Shown here in pieces: positions 34,701 to 42,733 of a DNA stretch of 64,000 nt. The translations under genes and the position numbers were made by a program. Within the stretch, counting starts at the first letter, position 1, and the number at the start of each line of letters is the position of its first letter. The DNA lies in assembly GCA_017396025.1 (NCBI GenBank), contig JAFQNF010000001.1, forward strand, positions 1-64,000, written 5' to 3'. The notes beneath the pieces are model-generated. The model was not told the DNA's origin and did no database searches. It saw only the letters and a program-made list of their open reading frames with translations. This DNA is from a bacterium (GTDB taxonomy: Bacteria; Cyanobacteriota; Vampirovibrionia; Gastranaerophilales; Gastranaerophilaceae).

Positions 34701-37563
34701 TCATAATGGTCATTATTATACTGATTATGATAGAGGCTTCGGCTGGAAAGATGGTTTTATCTTAGATAAAAGTTTCAGAATAGGTCTTCCTGTTAAAGAT
34801 ATGCACTGTGCTGTTGGTTATGCAGGAAAAGAAAAAGATAAATTTGGCTTGTTTGGTGATATTGTATTGCCAGGCACACCAACTGATACTTATCAAAAAT
34901 TATATAAAATGTTTAATAATATTTTTGAAATGAATGAAGGAAATAATTTTGTTACTGCATTAGAACAAGCTATTGATTCTGGTCATAAACTAGATGTTGA
35001 TTTTCTTATCGGTATTGATGATATGGCAGAAGCTCATTCTACAAAATTGGAAAAAAGATTAGAAAAAGAAATTAAGTCTGAAGAAGATTTTAATAAATTA
35101 GCTGATGATGATGAGTTAAAGCTTACTTTTGAAAAAATCGCATTATATTTTGCGACATCAAATCCAATGCTTAGAAATTCTGTTTATGGTGCTACAACAC
35201 CACAAGATATTGCGGATATTAAAGATGAGATGTTTGAAGAACACTTGGATACTTTTGCTACATTTATGTGTAAAAGTGATTCAAATATAGAAAGTGTTTA
35301 TGCTGCAACATCAAAAGATTTTAAATCTCTTTACCAGTCTTTAGATGAAAAATTTGGTGTTAAATTATCGCAAGAAGACATTGATGCTGCTCAAAAATCG
35401 ATTTTCTTTGATGAATCTGAAATTAAGAAACATGACGGAACAATTCGTGGATTAGAAAAATATTTTGCATCAAGAGTTAGTAGCACTGCAAAAGAAATTA
35501 TTAAAAACAAAGGTGCTGCTGCTTACTTTGAACAGCAAGCAAATCAATTAATTTCAAAAACAATTGATGAAGGTATTAAAATAAAATCACTAGATAGTCC
35601 GATTTTGGCAAATTCTCCATTATCTGGCGAATTTATTGCTGCTATTGATAAGTATTTAAAACCAGAAAGTGATATAGAACTTTTAATGTTGTTACAAGGG
35701 TTCCAAGAAGCTGGTTATGAATTGGCTGAATCCTTTATGGATGCACTTGAACCTGAAGATGTTGGTTTGAATTATAAACCCGCATATGATTATGTAAAAA
35801 AATATCAATTATATGATTCAAATGTTGCAAGAGCATTCTCTGAAATAGTTGGTACTGGTTTTATATATCAACAATTGCCAGAAGGTGAAAATACACCAGA
35901 AGATATATATAGAAATCTTCATGTAAAACTTGCGGATATGGATGTTCAAAAATATGTGAAGAAATTCAAAGCAGAAGCTTTTGCTAAGTATAAATTAAGA
36001 CAAGCATTCCCTCAACCAGTTGTGTTTAGTAATGATGAAATTGCTGAATCTGTAAATAGAATGTTAAAAACTTATACGGAAGAAGTTTATTCTATAAAAG
36101 GTAATTACTATGTTCTTGAACTTCTTGATAAAAAAGATAAGTTTGCAGAAAAATATGCTGATAGTGAGTTATATAATTCCCTACTAAGTGGCGATACAAT
36201 ATTTATTGAAGAAAACCAAGATGAATTAGAATCATTGTTGAATGATTTGACTTTGATGCGTGACTTTGTTGGAATGGATTCTTCCTTAGAAACATTGTAT
36301 AAAGCATATGCAGCTGCTGTTTCTGCTATTGAGAATGCTGATGGGATTTTATTAGGTTCAGACATCGCTCCAGCATTAAATAAAATTAGTTCTACTTATG
36401 CAGAGTGGGCTACATCATCTGCAAATGAAACAAAATTTACTCAAAACATCAAAGAAGAACAAGCTAGACTAAGAAATAATATTAGAGTGTTTGTTACATC
36501 AACAATTGAACCTAAATATCGTGATGAGGCAACTAGAAGAATCAATGAAATTATCACTCTTATAAGAAAAGGTGCGCCTCAAGAAGAAATTGATTGGTTA
36601 TCTGAAGACTTGACTGGTTTTGTGATAGCAAGACATATTACAAAAAATCCAACAGTACTTTTAAAAGAAACTGTTAAATGTTTACAAGAAGGAAAGAAAG
36701 AATCTGAAGAATATCAAGTTCTTAAAAATTATCTTCTTACTACATTGAAGGTTGCTCAACAAACAAAAGTACAATATAAACTAGTACAAAACCAACATGA
36801 AGGTATTAGTGCAAAAACCAAAGATATGTTACCTATGTTCTGCGTTACAATGACAGATGGTACACAATATCCAATGGCTAGCAGTCAAGGTATGTTGTAT
36901 TTGGTTGAACAATTAAGAAATCAAGGTGATAATAATGTTACTTTGAACTTATTCTTAGAACAGTCAGGCTTGACTGAAGATGCTTTAAATTCATTAATTG
37001 ATAATTTTGAACTCGATAAATCAATAAAATTAGTTGATAATGATGCAAAATTAGTCAAAGATTCTATTAGGGATTTAACATATATTGGTAATCTTTTAAA
37101 TGGATATTTCGAAAAAAGCAGAATAAAATATAAATCTTTTGAAGATGCATTTGAACAAATTAGCAATTATGTAAAACGCAAAACAAGACATAATGCAGAA
37201 TCTCCAATGGTGAAAAACTTCTTGGCGTATATGGCTCAAGTTCAAGTTAAAGAAACAGATATTCCTGTTAATAGCCAAATGTTTAAAGATGTTGTTGCTT
37301 CTGTAACAAATAGTGCTTTGGAATATTTATCAGATAACATTAACTATAAAATTGAGTTTGTAGAACATATTCCAGAACTTTTGAAAGATAGAGCAGAATT
37401 ATTATATGCTATTAAGGTTCCAGAAAATAGTGAAGCAAATAAACGTAGAGAAGCATTCTCACAAGAATATGCACAAGCTATTGCATTTATGGAACAAGCT
37501 GTAACGTCTATCTATGAAGAAGTTACAAAATCAAAAGTTCAACCTGTTGATGAGGGCGCTTAG
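31765..37563 (+). CDS. Giant protein (1,932 aa) with papain-like cysteine-protease signatures
   Basis: The start is the ATG at 31765 (AAAAGGAT upstream); the frame is open from 31699. There is no signal peptide or clear membrane segment. Most of the protein looks helical and charged, without obvious internal repeats. One region (about 235-270) holds DQRITGICAAIS, with Gln245 exactly six residues before Cys251, as the oxyanion Gln and catalytic Cys of papain (Q19, C25). Far downstream, FHAQY (His936) and WTDNSWG (Asn966) resemble the papain His and the NSWG box. If correct, about 680 residues are inserted between Cys and His. No other domain was recognised. A short secreted protein gene follows. 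Function is unknown. Confidence 0.6.
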   Translation: MRINRAGEHYSSLKYSFKSVRTDKNAVNTLKNGTKPIGENQRLNILSSINNLANNPDRPNIEFLLGVADNLVYGQSGQSKFRDAIDEDGQTPANRENTDWSKILEDTILQAINVADETEDVSDLHAEYERVFGTKKELTPDQEKVLLLRSMFNSQVADKTVIENEDDILQAARIKKNMDYFVASSEIPISQKKECLDKFIYLLSDAYKINPQLKDKKLQVVDEMLNDMLIKTPEDDVLTIKDVDQRITGICAAISICRKAVAYEDKVQYMNIVMSELDDSRTMEVFDITDLESGKKVTVAKADIDYDSALAKGYRIIDASAHMWMQNAHASGNGTILTESYTAFDDETYNVFDDASWYEGLDVAYSPSKQLLKALIKEREILKSIETRRKSYKQVSDTINSTKDKLIAEQGRVMTSLTQTLSGVFAGSETASSSKINALAKNIIKFYKGSSADNEVNVPEKLSSDVKAQIVADFIKKQNPEITPEQEEKLNTSSKKILDLTSDYVDYDAQITKAKNFNTNRSKYRYYRNLFQAAAAHRLAIEADVNMPDGIIRYERNSNIPPKDTRVLEYMSSLKNSFSSDNMRAKFKGLDGIVPSKEALEAEITEDMVAIETTIPQTMNLVLNNLFGKDLAGMLSDTIKNVAALIDNGDQEMLSRFSDVLQTKKDKPVVMNELKKWSDKLENSPSSKDVQDAVRILGFEDRMHAGNIFVSSFYNSLRQGISQEQYEQLVERFGKDNLSSALEVNRLQFSDISDKYEEIMEKWAVPSSRTLILDKMEQTNSVLSRQKLDKLKAKFDKISAQMIENDKIKDLKARRKANEKACQFAGDDIDIFTQIEKQLPMMKKYSKNTYKDVNSYMFDALENQYSYIGMLNGQFWVREEGSSGLSSNEQIRIIEQMTGKPHHIEYDVNDAVKQIKQGKGSGILSTSVDDKDYAFHAQYIPAVTSEVFVNPQTKEKVVQDVLWTDNSWGRSEKESFWDGHNGHYYTDYDRGFGWKDGFILDKSFRIGLPVKDMHCAVGYAGKEKDKFGLFGDIVLPGTPTDTYQKLYKMFNNIFEMNEGNNFVTALEQAIDSGHKLDVDFLIGIDDMAEAHSTKLEKRLEKEIKSEEDFNKLADDDELKLTFEKIALYFATSNPMLRNSVYGATTPQDIADIKDEMFEEHLDTFATFMCKSDSNIESVYAATSKDFKSLYQSLDEKFGVKLSQEDIDAAQKSIFFDESEIKKHDGTIRGLEKYFASRVSSTAKEIIKNKGAAAYFEQQANQLISKTIDEGIKIKSLDSPILANSPLSGEFIAAIDKYLKPESDIELLMLLQGFQEAGYELAESFMDALEPEDVGLNYKPAYDYVKKYQLYDSNVARAFSEIVGTGFIYQQLPEGENTPEDIYRNLHVKLADMDVQKYVKKFKAEAFAKYKLRQAFPQPVVFSNDEIAESVNRMLKTYTEEVYSIKGNYYVLELLDKKDKFAEKYADSELYNSLLSGDTIFIEENQDELESLLNDLTLMRDFVGMDSSLETLYKAYAAAVSAIENADGILLGSDIAPALNKISSTYAEWATSSANETKFTQNIKEEQARLRNNIRVFVTSTIEPKYRDEATRRINEIITLIRKGAPQEEIDWLSEDLTGFVIARHITKNPTVLLKETVKCLQEGKKESEEYQVLKNYLLTTLKVAQQTKVQYKLVQNQHEGISAKTKDMLPMFCVTMTDGTQYPMASSQGMLYLVEQLRNQGDNNVTLNLFLEQSGLTEDALNSLIDNFELDKSIKLVDNDAKLVKDSIRDLTYIGNLLNGYFEKSRIKYKSFEDAFEQISNYVKRKTRHNAESPMVKNFLAYMAQVQVKETDIPVNSQMFKDVVASVTNSALEYLSDNINYKIEFVEHIPELLKDRAELLYAIKVPENSEANKRREAFSQEYAQAIAFMEQAVTSIYEEVTKSKVQPVDEGA

Positions 37564-37593
37564 ATATAGTAAAATACCTTCAGGAGAAAATGT

Positions 37594-37869
37594 ATGAAGA
37601 AGATAATTTCTATATTATTTATTGCTGTTCTTATGTGCGAGCTTATGCCGGTGGCTTATGCTGTTAATATTGGAACATATAAAACAGAGAGTGAATATGG
37701 TCTTTTAGATGGCTTTAAGATAAATTGGAAAAGAAAAAATAAAGATATTCCTTTTATTGAACCAAGAGAAGAGTCTGATAAAAGAGATAAAGAAAAAGAA
37801 ATGAAGTATTATGAGGAAGATGAATACTATCGTACAAAGTATATGTATGATGGTAAAGCTATTTTCTAA
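37594..37869 (+). CDS. Small secreted hypothetical protein (91 aa)
   Basis: The start at 37594 follows CAGGAGAAA. The N-terminus MKKIISILFIAVLMCELMPV with AYA before the mature part is a signal peptide. The mature protein (about 68 residues) is highly charged (Glu/Lys/Asp/Tyr), with REESDKRDKEKEMKYYEEDE. No family was recognised. It starts 30 bases after the giant gene and ends before a strong terminator, so the two may share a transcript. Confidence 0.65.
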   Translation: MKKIISILFIAVLMCELMPVAYAVNIGTYKTESEYGLLDGFKINWKRKNKDIPFIEPREESDKRDKEKEMKYYEEDEYYRTKYMYDGKAIF

Positions 37870-37888
37870 TTAAAAAATTTTTTATTAA

Positions 37889-37919
37889 AAAAAGAGGAAA
37901 CAATTTGTTTCCTCTTTTT
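37889..37919. terminator. Bidirectional intrinsic terminator
   Basis: GAGGAAACA and TGTTTCCTC form a perfect stem with an ATT loop between A and T runs. It lies between the plus-strand small secreted gene and the convergent tpsB gene and can serve both. Confidence 0.85.
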
Positions 37920-37936
37920 CTATTTCTTTTATCCAA

Positions 37937-39733
37937 TTACAGAATGTTTGATGTAACTGTAAAGTGGAATCTGCAAGTGTCATCGTAGTCTTTGTTGCCA
38001 TAATCTTTGTGTGTCTTACCGATTGGGAAGCCCCAATATAAGTTTGCAGATATATATTTTGTCAATTTAACAACAATACCAGGACCAGCACTCATTAAGT
38101 ATTCGCCGTGAATTTTGTTTCCAAAAGCATCTCTCGCAAATCTGTCACCGAACCAGCCGAAATCATAGAATCCAGCAAGTTGAATGCTATCAGCAATAAA
38201 CTTATATTTTTCAGGAAGAATTGCTCTGAATCCTGGAATTGGCATTCTGTATTCAATACTAGTTGTTACACCGTAGTCACCAATACGGAAACCTTCTTCG
38301 TAACCTCTAACAGATGCAATACCGCCAACTTGCATAGCTTCAGACGCCCATAAGTGTCTGTTTGCGTATTGACCATTAACTTGCCAAATAATCATATGGT
38401 TGAATGGTAATACTTGTAAACGAGCTGCACTAGCATTAACCTTAACGAAGTTGTTGCTAGATTTCCAACGTGCTTTATGTTGGTCAGAAGCATCTATAGG
38501 AATACCTCCAGCAATACCGCCGTTAAATAACCATCTGCCGTAGTAGTCGTCCCTAACATTTGTTAAGGTGCCTCTAATAACTCTTGATCTGTAGTCTTCA
38601 AGTCCAAGATATTTATTATAGATTGGATTGTTTGAATATAAGTCAGTATTTCTTAAATCTAAAGTGATATCACCATATAATCTGTAGTCAGATCCTTGAG
38701 CTAATCTTCTAGAAACACCTAAGAATATGTCATGAGATGAACCGCTAATATCAAATTCTTTTAATTTTCTTCCAAGACCAACATGTGAATAAGAATATCC
38801 AACATTTAATCTTGTATCATTTTTAGCGATTGGAACAGAATAGATACCACCAGCACCGATAGAACGTGATGACATTGCAACTGTACCCATCAATGTATCA
38901 CCATGACCAGTTACGTTATGTAAACCAGCGTAGATAACACCTCTTTGAGTACCAATAGCTTCACGACCTTGGTTATCATATCTGAAGTCTAAGTTGATAG
39001 GGAATCTATCTTTAACTTCCAATGTAACATCAGAAAATTCTTCTGATTCTTCGTTATCAGCAAAAGAAACAGCACCTTTCATGTATTCTTCTGTACTCAT
39101 TTCTTGTAATGCTGTACGTACATCTTTTACGTTTAATACCTTACCAGGTTCAATGTTGTTATCTTGTAAATATTTTTTGTTTAAGTAAGATGATCTTTCC
39201 CATTTGCCTGGTGTGATTTCTACGTTACCGTATTTACCTTCTAAAATTTTAATCTCAATAGAACCATTTTGTACTTTTTGAGGAGGAAGGTAAGCAATTG
39301 TTGAAATATAACCTTTTCCTTGATAATAGTCTGTAATGTCGTTTGCAGACATAATTAAGTCGTTAATTGTAACTTGTTGACCAATTTTAAAGTCTACTAA
39401 ACGCATTAATACGTATGTTGGGAATGCTGTGTTTCCAGTAATTTTAATATCTTTTAATTTAAAGGAAACTTGTTCTGTGTTTAGAAGTTCCATTTTTTGA
39501 CGAACTTCTTCTTCAATGATTGCTGGGTCTTTAGTAGCTTCGTATTTTGTTTTTGCTTCGTAGCGTTGGTTTCTGATGAAGTTTCCACTGTCAATAGAAC
39601 CAGCATCGTAGCCACCAACATTTGGAGGTAAATAACCGTTTCCAGTGATATTTGAACCTGGTTCAGCAAATGCGGAAATACCAGCTATTAAAGCTGTACA
39701 CAGCACCATTGTCTTAAATAGTGATTTTTTCAT
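37937..39733 (-). CDS. Two-partner secretion outer-membrane transporter TpsB (ShlB/FhaC family)
   Basis: Pore that exports TpsA exoproteins across the outer membrane. The 598-residue protein has a signal peptide (cleavage near ISAFAEP), a POTRA-containing periplasmic part and a 16-strand-type barrel. The POTRA features are FKLKDIKITGNTAFPTYVLM, YYQGKGYISTIAYLPPQ and IEIKILEGKYGNVEI, about 90-175, with a second domain to about 245. The barrel contains VRGYEEG (about 475), the family's conserved VRGY tip of loop L6. It ends in FHFTVTSNIL rather than the usual terminal aromatic. It diverges from the two tpsA genes, its likely substrates. Confidence 0.92.
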   Translation of the reverse strand: MKKSLFKTMVLCTALIAGISAFAEPGSNITGNGYLPPNVGGYDAGSIDSGNFIRNQRYEAKTKYEATKDPAIIEEEVRQKMELLNTEQVSFKLKDIKITGNTAFPTYVLMRLVDFKIGQQVTINDLIMSANDITDYYQGKGYISTIAYLPPQKVQNGSIEIKILEGKYGNVEITPGKWERSSYLNKKYLQDNNIEPGKVLNVKDVRTALQEMSTEEYMKGAVSFADNEESEEFSDVTLEVKDRFPINLDFRYDNQGREAIGTQRGVIYAGLHNVTGHGDTLMGTVAMSSRSIGAGGIYSVPIAKNDTRLNVGYSYSHVGLGRKLKEFDISGSSHDIFLGVSRRLAQGSDYRLYGDITLDLRNTDLYSNNPIYNKYLGLEDYRSRVIRGTLTNVRDDYYGRWLFNGGIAGGIPIDASDQHKARWKSSNNFVKVNASAARLQVLPFNHMIIWQVNGQYANRHLWASEAMQVGGIASVRGYEEGFRIGDYGVTTSIEYRMPIPGFRAILPEKYKFIADSIQLAGFYDFGWFGDRFARDAFGNKIHGEYLMSAGPGIVVKLTKYISANLYWGFPIGKTHKDYGNKDYDDTCRFHFTVTSNIL

Positions 39734-40097
39734 TTGTCCACTCTCTATATATTATTCTTTTCTACTTGTTTTTCTTACTTATTATATGATAATACAGAAA
39801 ATATTAATATACCATCATAATATTATACTATCATTCCCTTGTATTTCATAATTCAAACATATGAAATCTGAACAATATATTTTTTGCTTTATATTATTAA
39901 TATTATATACATATCTTTACATTTGTTTTGATTAGACTTTTTTCGTTTTATATTATTTCCTATTCAAGAAAGGATTGTATAAATTTCTTAAAATTTTTTT
40001 GAAATACTAGCAAATTTATTTTTGAGAGATTTTAAAAGGTCATGTAAGTCATAGAAATTTAAACAATTCGTTTATATATCAGAGAATGGAGTACAGA
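39734..40097. promoter_or_regulatory. Divergent tpsB/tpsA1 intergenic region with a tpsA1 promoter
   Basis: This 364-base region is extremely A+T-rich and holds no gene. For tpsA1, TTGATT (39928-39933), 17 bases and TATTAT (39951-39956) form a good promoter, giving a leader of about 135 bases. For tpsB, TATAAT lies on the minus strand at 39781-39786 but without a convincing -35. The leader contains no obvious hairpin. Confidence 0.55.
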
Positions 40098-42503
40098 ATG
40101 AAAAAATTTTTAAGCGCAGCGGTCGCTTTAGGTGTATTAACATCTACCTCATTAACACCTGCAGTATTCGCAGATGTTGCTGCATCAGCATTACCTAGTT
40201 TAAATAGTGCTACAAATGCAGACGTTACTATTGGTAACTCAAATAATATGAACATCCAAATTCAAGGTGGTCAAGGTGGTCTTGGTACATTGAATTGGAA
40301 CAATTACAATGTAGGTAAAGATGCTTCTGTAAATTATGAATTTACAGCACATAACCAAACAGCATTAAACAAAGTAAGTGCTGCAGGTGGTTTATCTCAA
40401 ATCTACGGTAAAATTACATCTTCAGGATGTGCTGGTTGTGGATATGATGCAACTGGTAAAGTTATCTTAATCAACCCAAATGGTGTTTTATTTGGTGATG
40501 GCGCAAATGTAAACTTAAATTCATTCACAGTTTCAACATTTGACGGTACATTTGATAAAGCTACTAATAAATTAGTATTAGACAGAAATGGTCAAACATC
40601 TAAATATGGTATTAAAGTTTTAGGTGGCGCTCAAATTTATGGCGATAAAGCTGTTAACTTAGTATCAGATAGCATTACTCAATATGCTGGTTCAAAAATT
40701 ACAACTAGCGTTGCTCCTAATTCAAATGGTAATGTTGACTCTTTAGGCAAAGTTAAATTAGTTACAGCTGACGGTGTAAACTTCTCTTACTATGCAAATG
40801 GTGCTGTAAAAAGCTTAGGTGGTTTAAAAACTTCAGCTGATAAAATGACTATTTCATTAAATGGTGAAATTAAATCTGGTAATATTGACGCTAGAAATTA
40901 TTCAACTCATAAAGATGCACAAATCAACTTATATGGTGCAAACTTAAAAGCAGTTAAAGCTGTAAATGGTAATGATGGTAACATCTGGTTAACAGCTACA
41001 AATGATGTAATTGTTGAAAATTCTCAAATGGTTACATCTGATTATTCTGCTGCAGCTGCTGCTAAAGATGGTGGTAACGTAAAAATTACTGCTGGAAGAA
41101 AAGTTTCTTTAGGTAAAACAGGTATTGGTGCTGTTGGTAAATTTGATGCTTCATCTCAAACTTATGATGTTGCTTTAGACAAAACAACAGTTACAGTTGC
41201 TAAAGATGCTAATATTACAGCTGCTAATTATGCTTCAATTCAAAATGGTTCAGTTGTAACTGCTAAAAATGTTAATTTAAATGGAACAAAAAGAGCTCAA
41301 GTTATTACATCAACTGTAAATGCAACTGAAGATGCTAATTTAACATCAGATGCATTAGTTTGGACTGATAAAGCAAATATTACTACAGGTAAAGATATTA
41401 ATGCAAAAGCTACAAATGGTTATTTGTTATTAAATAACTCAGTTATGAATGCAAAAAATAATGTAAACTTAACATCAAAAGATTCAATTACATCTGCTAA
41501 ATTAGCTGGTACAACTTTTGGTGCTGGCAAAGATGTTAATGTTACTTCAACTGGTGACAGTGTATTATTAACTTCAACATCTCAATTTAAACCATTAGGT
41601 TTATTAAACTTAAAAGCTGCAAAAAATGTTGAAATTAATTCACCTGATTCTTTAACAACTGAAAAAACAACAATTCATGCTGGTGAAAATGTATTCTTAA
41701 CAGCTGCTAAAGGTGATGTAAATGTTAAAGATACTACAAAATTCTTAGCTGCTAAGAAAGTTTATATCAATGGTGCTAATAACGTTAAAACAACTGGTAC
41801 AGTTGATATGAACAATATTCAAACAAATATCACTGCTGGCAAAGATGTTAATGTTACATTAGCAGGTGTTGGTAACAGAGACAATGGTTTAGTTGCTAAA
41901 GCTGGTGAAAACATGACAGTTAAAACTAATGGCACATTATCAGTATCAAGCTTAATTTCTGGTAAAGATATGAAAATTGTTGCTAACAAAGTTATTGCTG
42001 GTTTACCATTCACAAAAGAACAAAAATTACCTGGTGACAATAGTGAACGTTCTTACATCGAAGTTGGTGGTGAATTCACATCAGAAGTAGCAAATGATAA
42101 CTATGTAATTACTCAATCTGGTGACAGAACAGATGATGGTAACTACAACAGAAGACACCATATTCAATATGCTGATGAAAAAATCTTATTAGTAAACAAA
42201 AGACCTGTTGATAATGGTGTAACTGATCCAAACTTACCTGGAATTGATAATGGTGACGATGTTGATGTAATCAACCCTGGTGAAACTCCAGCTGATCCAA
42301 CACCAACACCTACACCAACTCCAACTCCAGATCCAGAACCAGAACAACCTCAACCTCCAGTTGATCCAAACCCTGGTGAAGGTGAAGAATGTCCGGATGT
42401 TCCAGACGATAATATTATTGAAGATGAAGAAGAACCTGGATTATTATCAGCAAATGACTTATTAAAATATACAGCTTCTTCAAATGAACAAAAGAAATTC
42501 TAA
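40098..42503 (+). CDS. TpsA exoprotein 1 (filamentous haemagglutinin N-terminal domain)
   Basis: The ATG at 40098 is preceded by GGAG; an in-frame ATG at 40086 contains that site and is less likely. The 801-residue protein has a signal peptide (KKFLSAAVALGVLTSTS, cleavage near VFADV). The TPS secretion domain (about 30-165) has NYNVGKDASVNYEF, GGLSQIYGKI and the NPNGVLFGDGA motif. A beta-helix-like passenger of alternating Ala/Val/Asn/Thr repeats follows. The C-terminus has a PTPTPTPTPTP linker (about 734-744) and an acidic tail with a single Cys; no membrane anchor is visible. Cys111 and Cys114 form a CAGC motif inside the TPS domain. It is a paralogue of the next gene. Confidence 0.92.
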   Translation: MKKFLSAAVALGVLTSTSLTPAVFADVAASALPSLNSATNADVTIGNSNNMNIQIQGGQGGLGTLNWNNYNVGKDASVNYEFTAHNQTALNKVSAAGGLSQIYGKITSSGCAGCGYDATGKVILINPNGVLFGDGANVNLNSFTVSTFDGTFDKATNKLVLDRNGQTSKYGIKVLGGAQIYGDKAVNLVSDSITQYAGSKITTSVAPNSNGNVDSLGKVKLVTADGVNFSYYANGAVKSLGGLKTSADKMTISLNGEIKSGNIDARNYSTHKDAQINLYGANLKAVKAVNGNDGNIWLTATNDVIVENSQMVTSDYSAAAAAKDGGNVKITAGRKVSLGKTGIGAVGKFDASSQTYDVALDKTTVTVAKDANITAANYASIQNGSVVTAKNVNLNGTKRAQVITSTVNATEDANLTSDALVWTDKANITTGKDINAKATNGYLLLNNSVMNAKNNVNLTSKDSITSAKLAGTTFGAGKDVNVTSTGDSVLLTSTSQFKPLGLLNLKAAKNVEINSPDSLTTEKTTIHAGENVFLTAAKGDVNVKDTTKFLAAKKVYINGANNVKTTGTVDMNNIQTNITAGKDVNVTLAGVGNRDNGLVAKAGENMTVKTNGTLSVSSLISGKDMKIVANKVIAGLPFTKEQKLPGDNSERSYIEVGGEFTSEVANDNYVITQSGDRTDDGNYNRRHHIQYADEKILLVNKRPVDNGVTDPNLPGIDNGDDVDVINPGETPADPTPTPTPTPTPDPEPEQPQPPVDPNPGEGEECPDVPDDNIIEDEEEPGLLSANDLLKYTASSNEQKKF
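40350..40444 (+). repeat. 95-bp perfect repeat, copy 1 (within tpsA1)
   Basis: Identical base for base to 42983-43077 in tpsA2, including third codon positions. It encodes the HNQTALNKVS to CAGCGY part of the TPS domain. Flanking sequence is similar but has synonymous differences. Confidence 0.85.
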
Positions 42504-42520
42504 TCAATAGAATAAAAATA

Positions 42521-42551
42521 AAAAGAACCGATGAAAGTCGGTTCTTTTTTT
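42521..42551 (+). terminator. Intrinsic terminator after tpsA1
   Basis: AAAAGAACCGA and TCGGTTCTTTT form a stem with a short loop followed by seven T. It separates tpsA1 from tpsA2, so tpsA2 should have its own promoter in the following 180 bases; several A+T-rich boxes occur there but no convincing pair was found. Confidence 0.85.
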
Positions 42552-42733
42552 GTAACAAATTTGTAAAAAAGGCTTAATAACTCTGAATTTATAGTCTGTG
42601 TATAGTATAAAGAATATAGGTTTGTAACAATAAAAATACAATAATTTAATATTGTAGCAAATTTTTTTTTTAGAGTACTTGAACTCCTTGTAAGTAAAAA
42701 ATTATTAGCATGAAAAATAAAAGGAAGAAGAAT

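Noticed and set aside
42301-42365. Short tandem repeat CCAACACCTACA-like
   Set aside because: It encodes the PTPTP linker of TpsA1; ordinary low-complexity coding sequence, not a separate repeat element.
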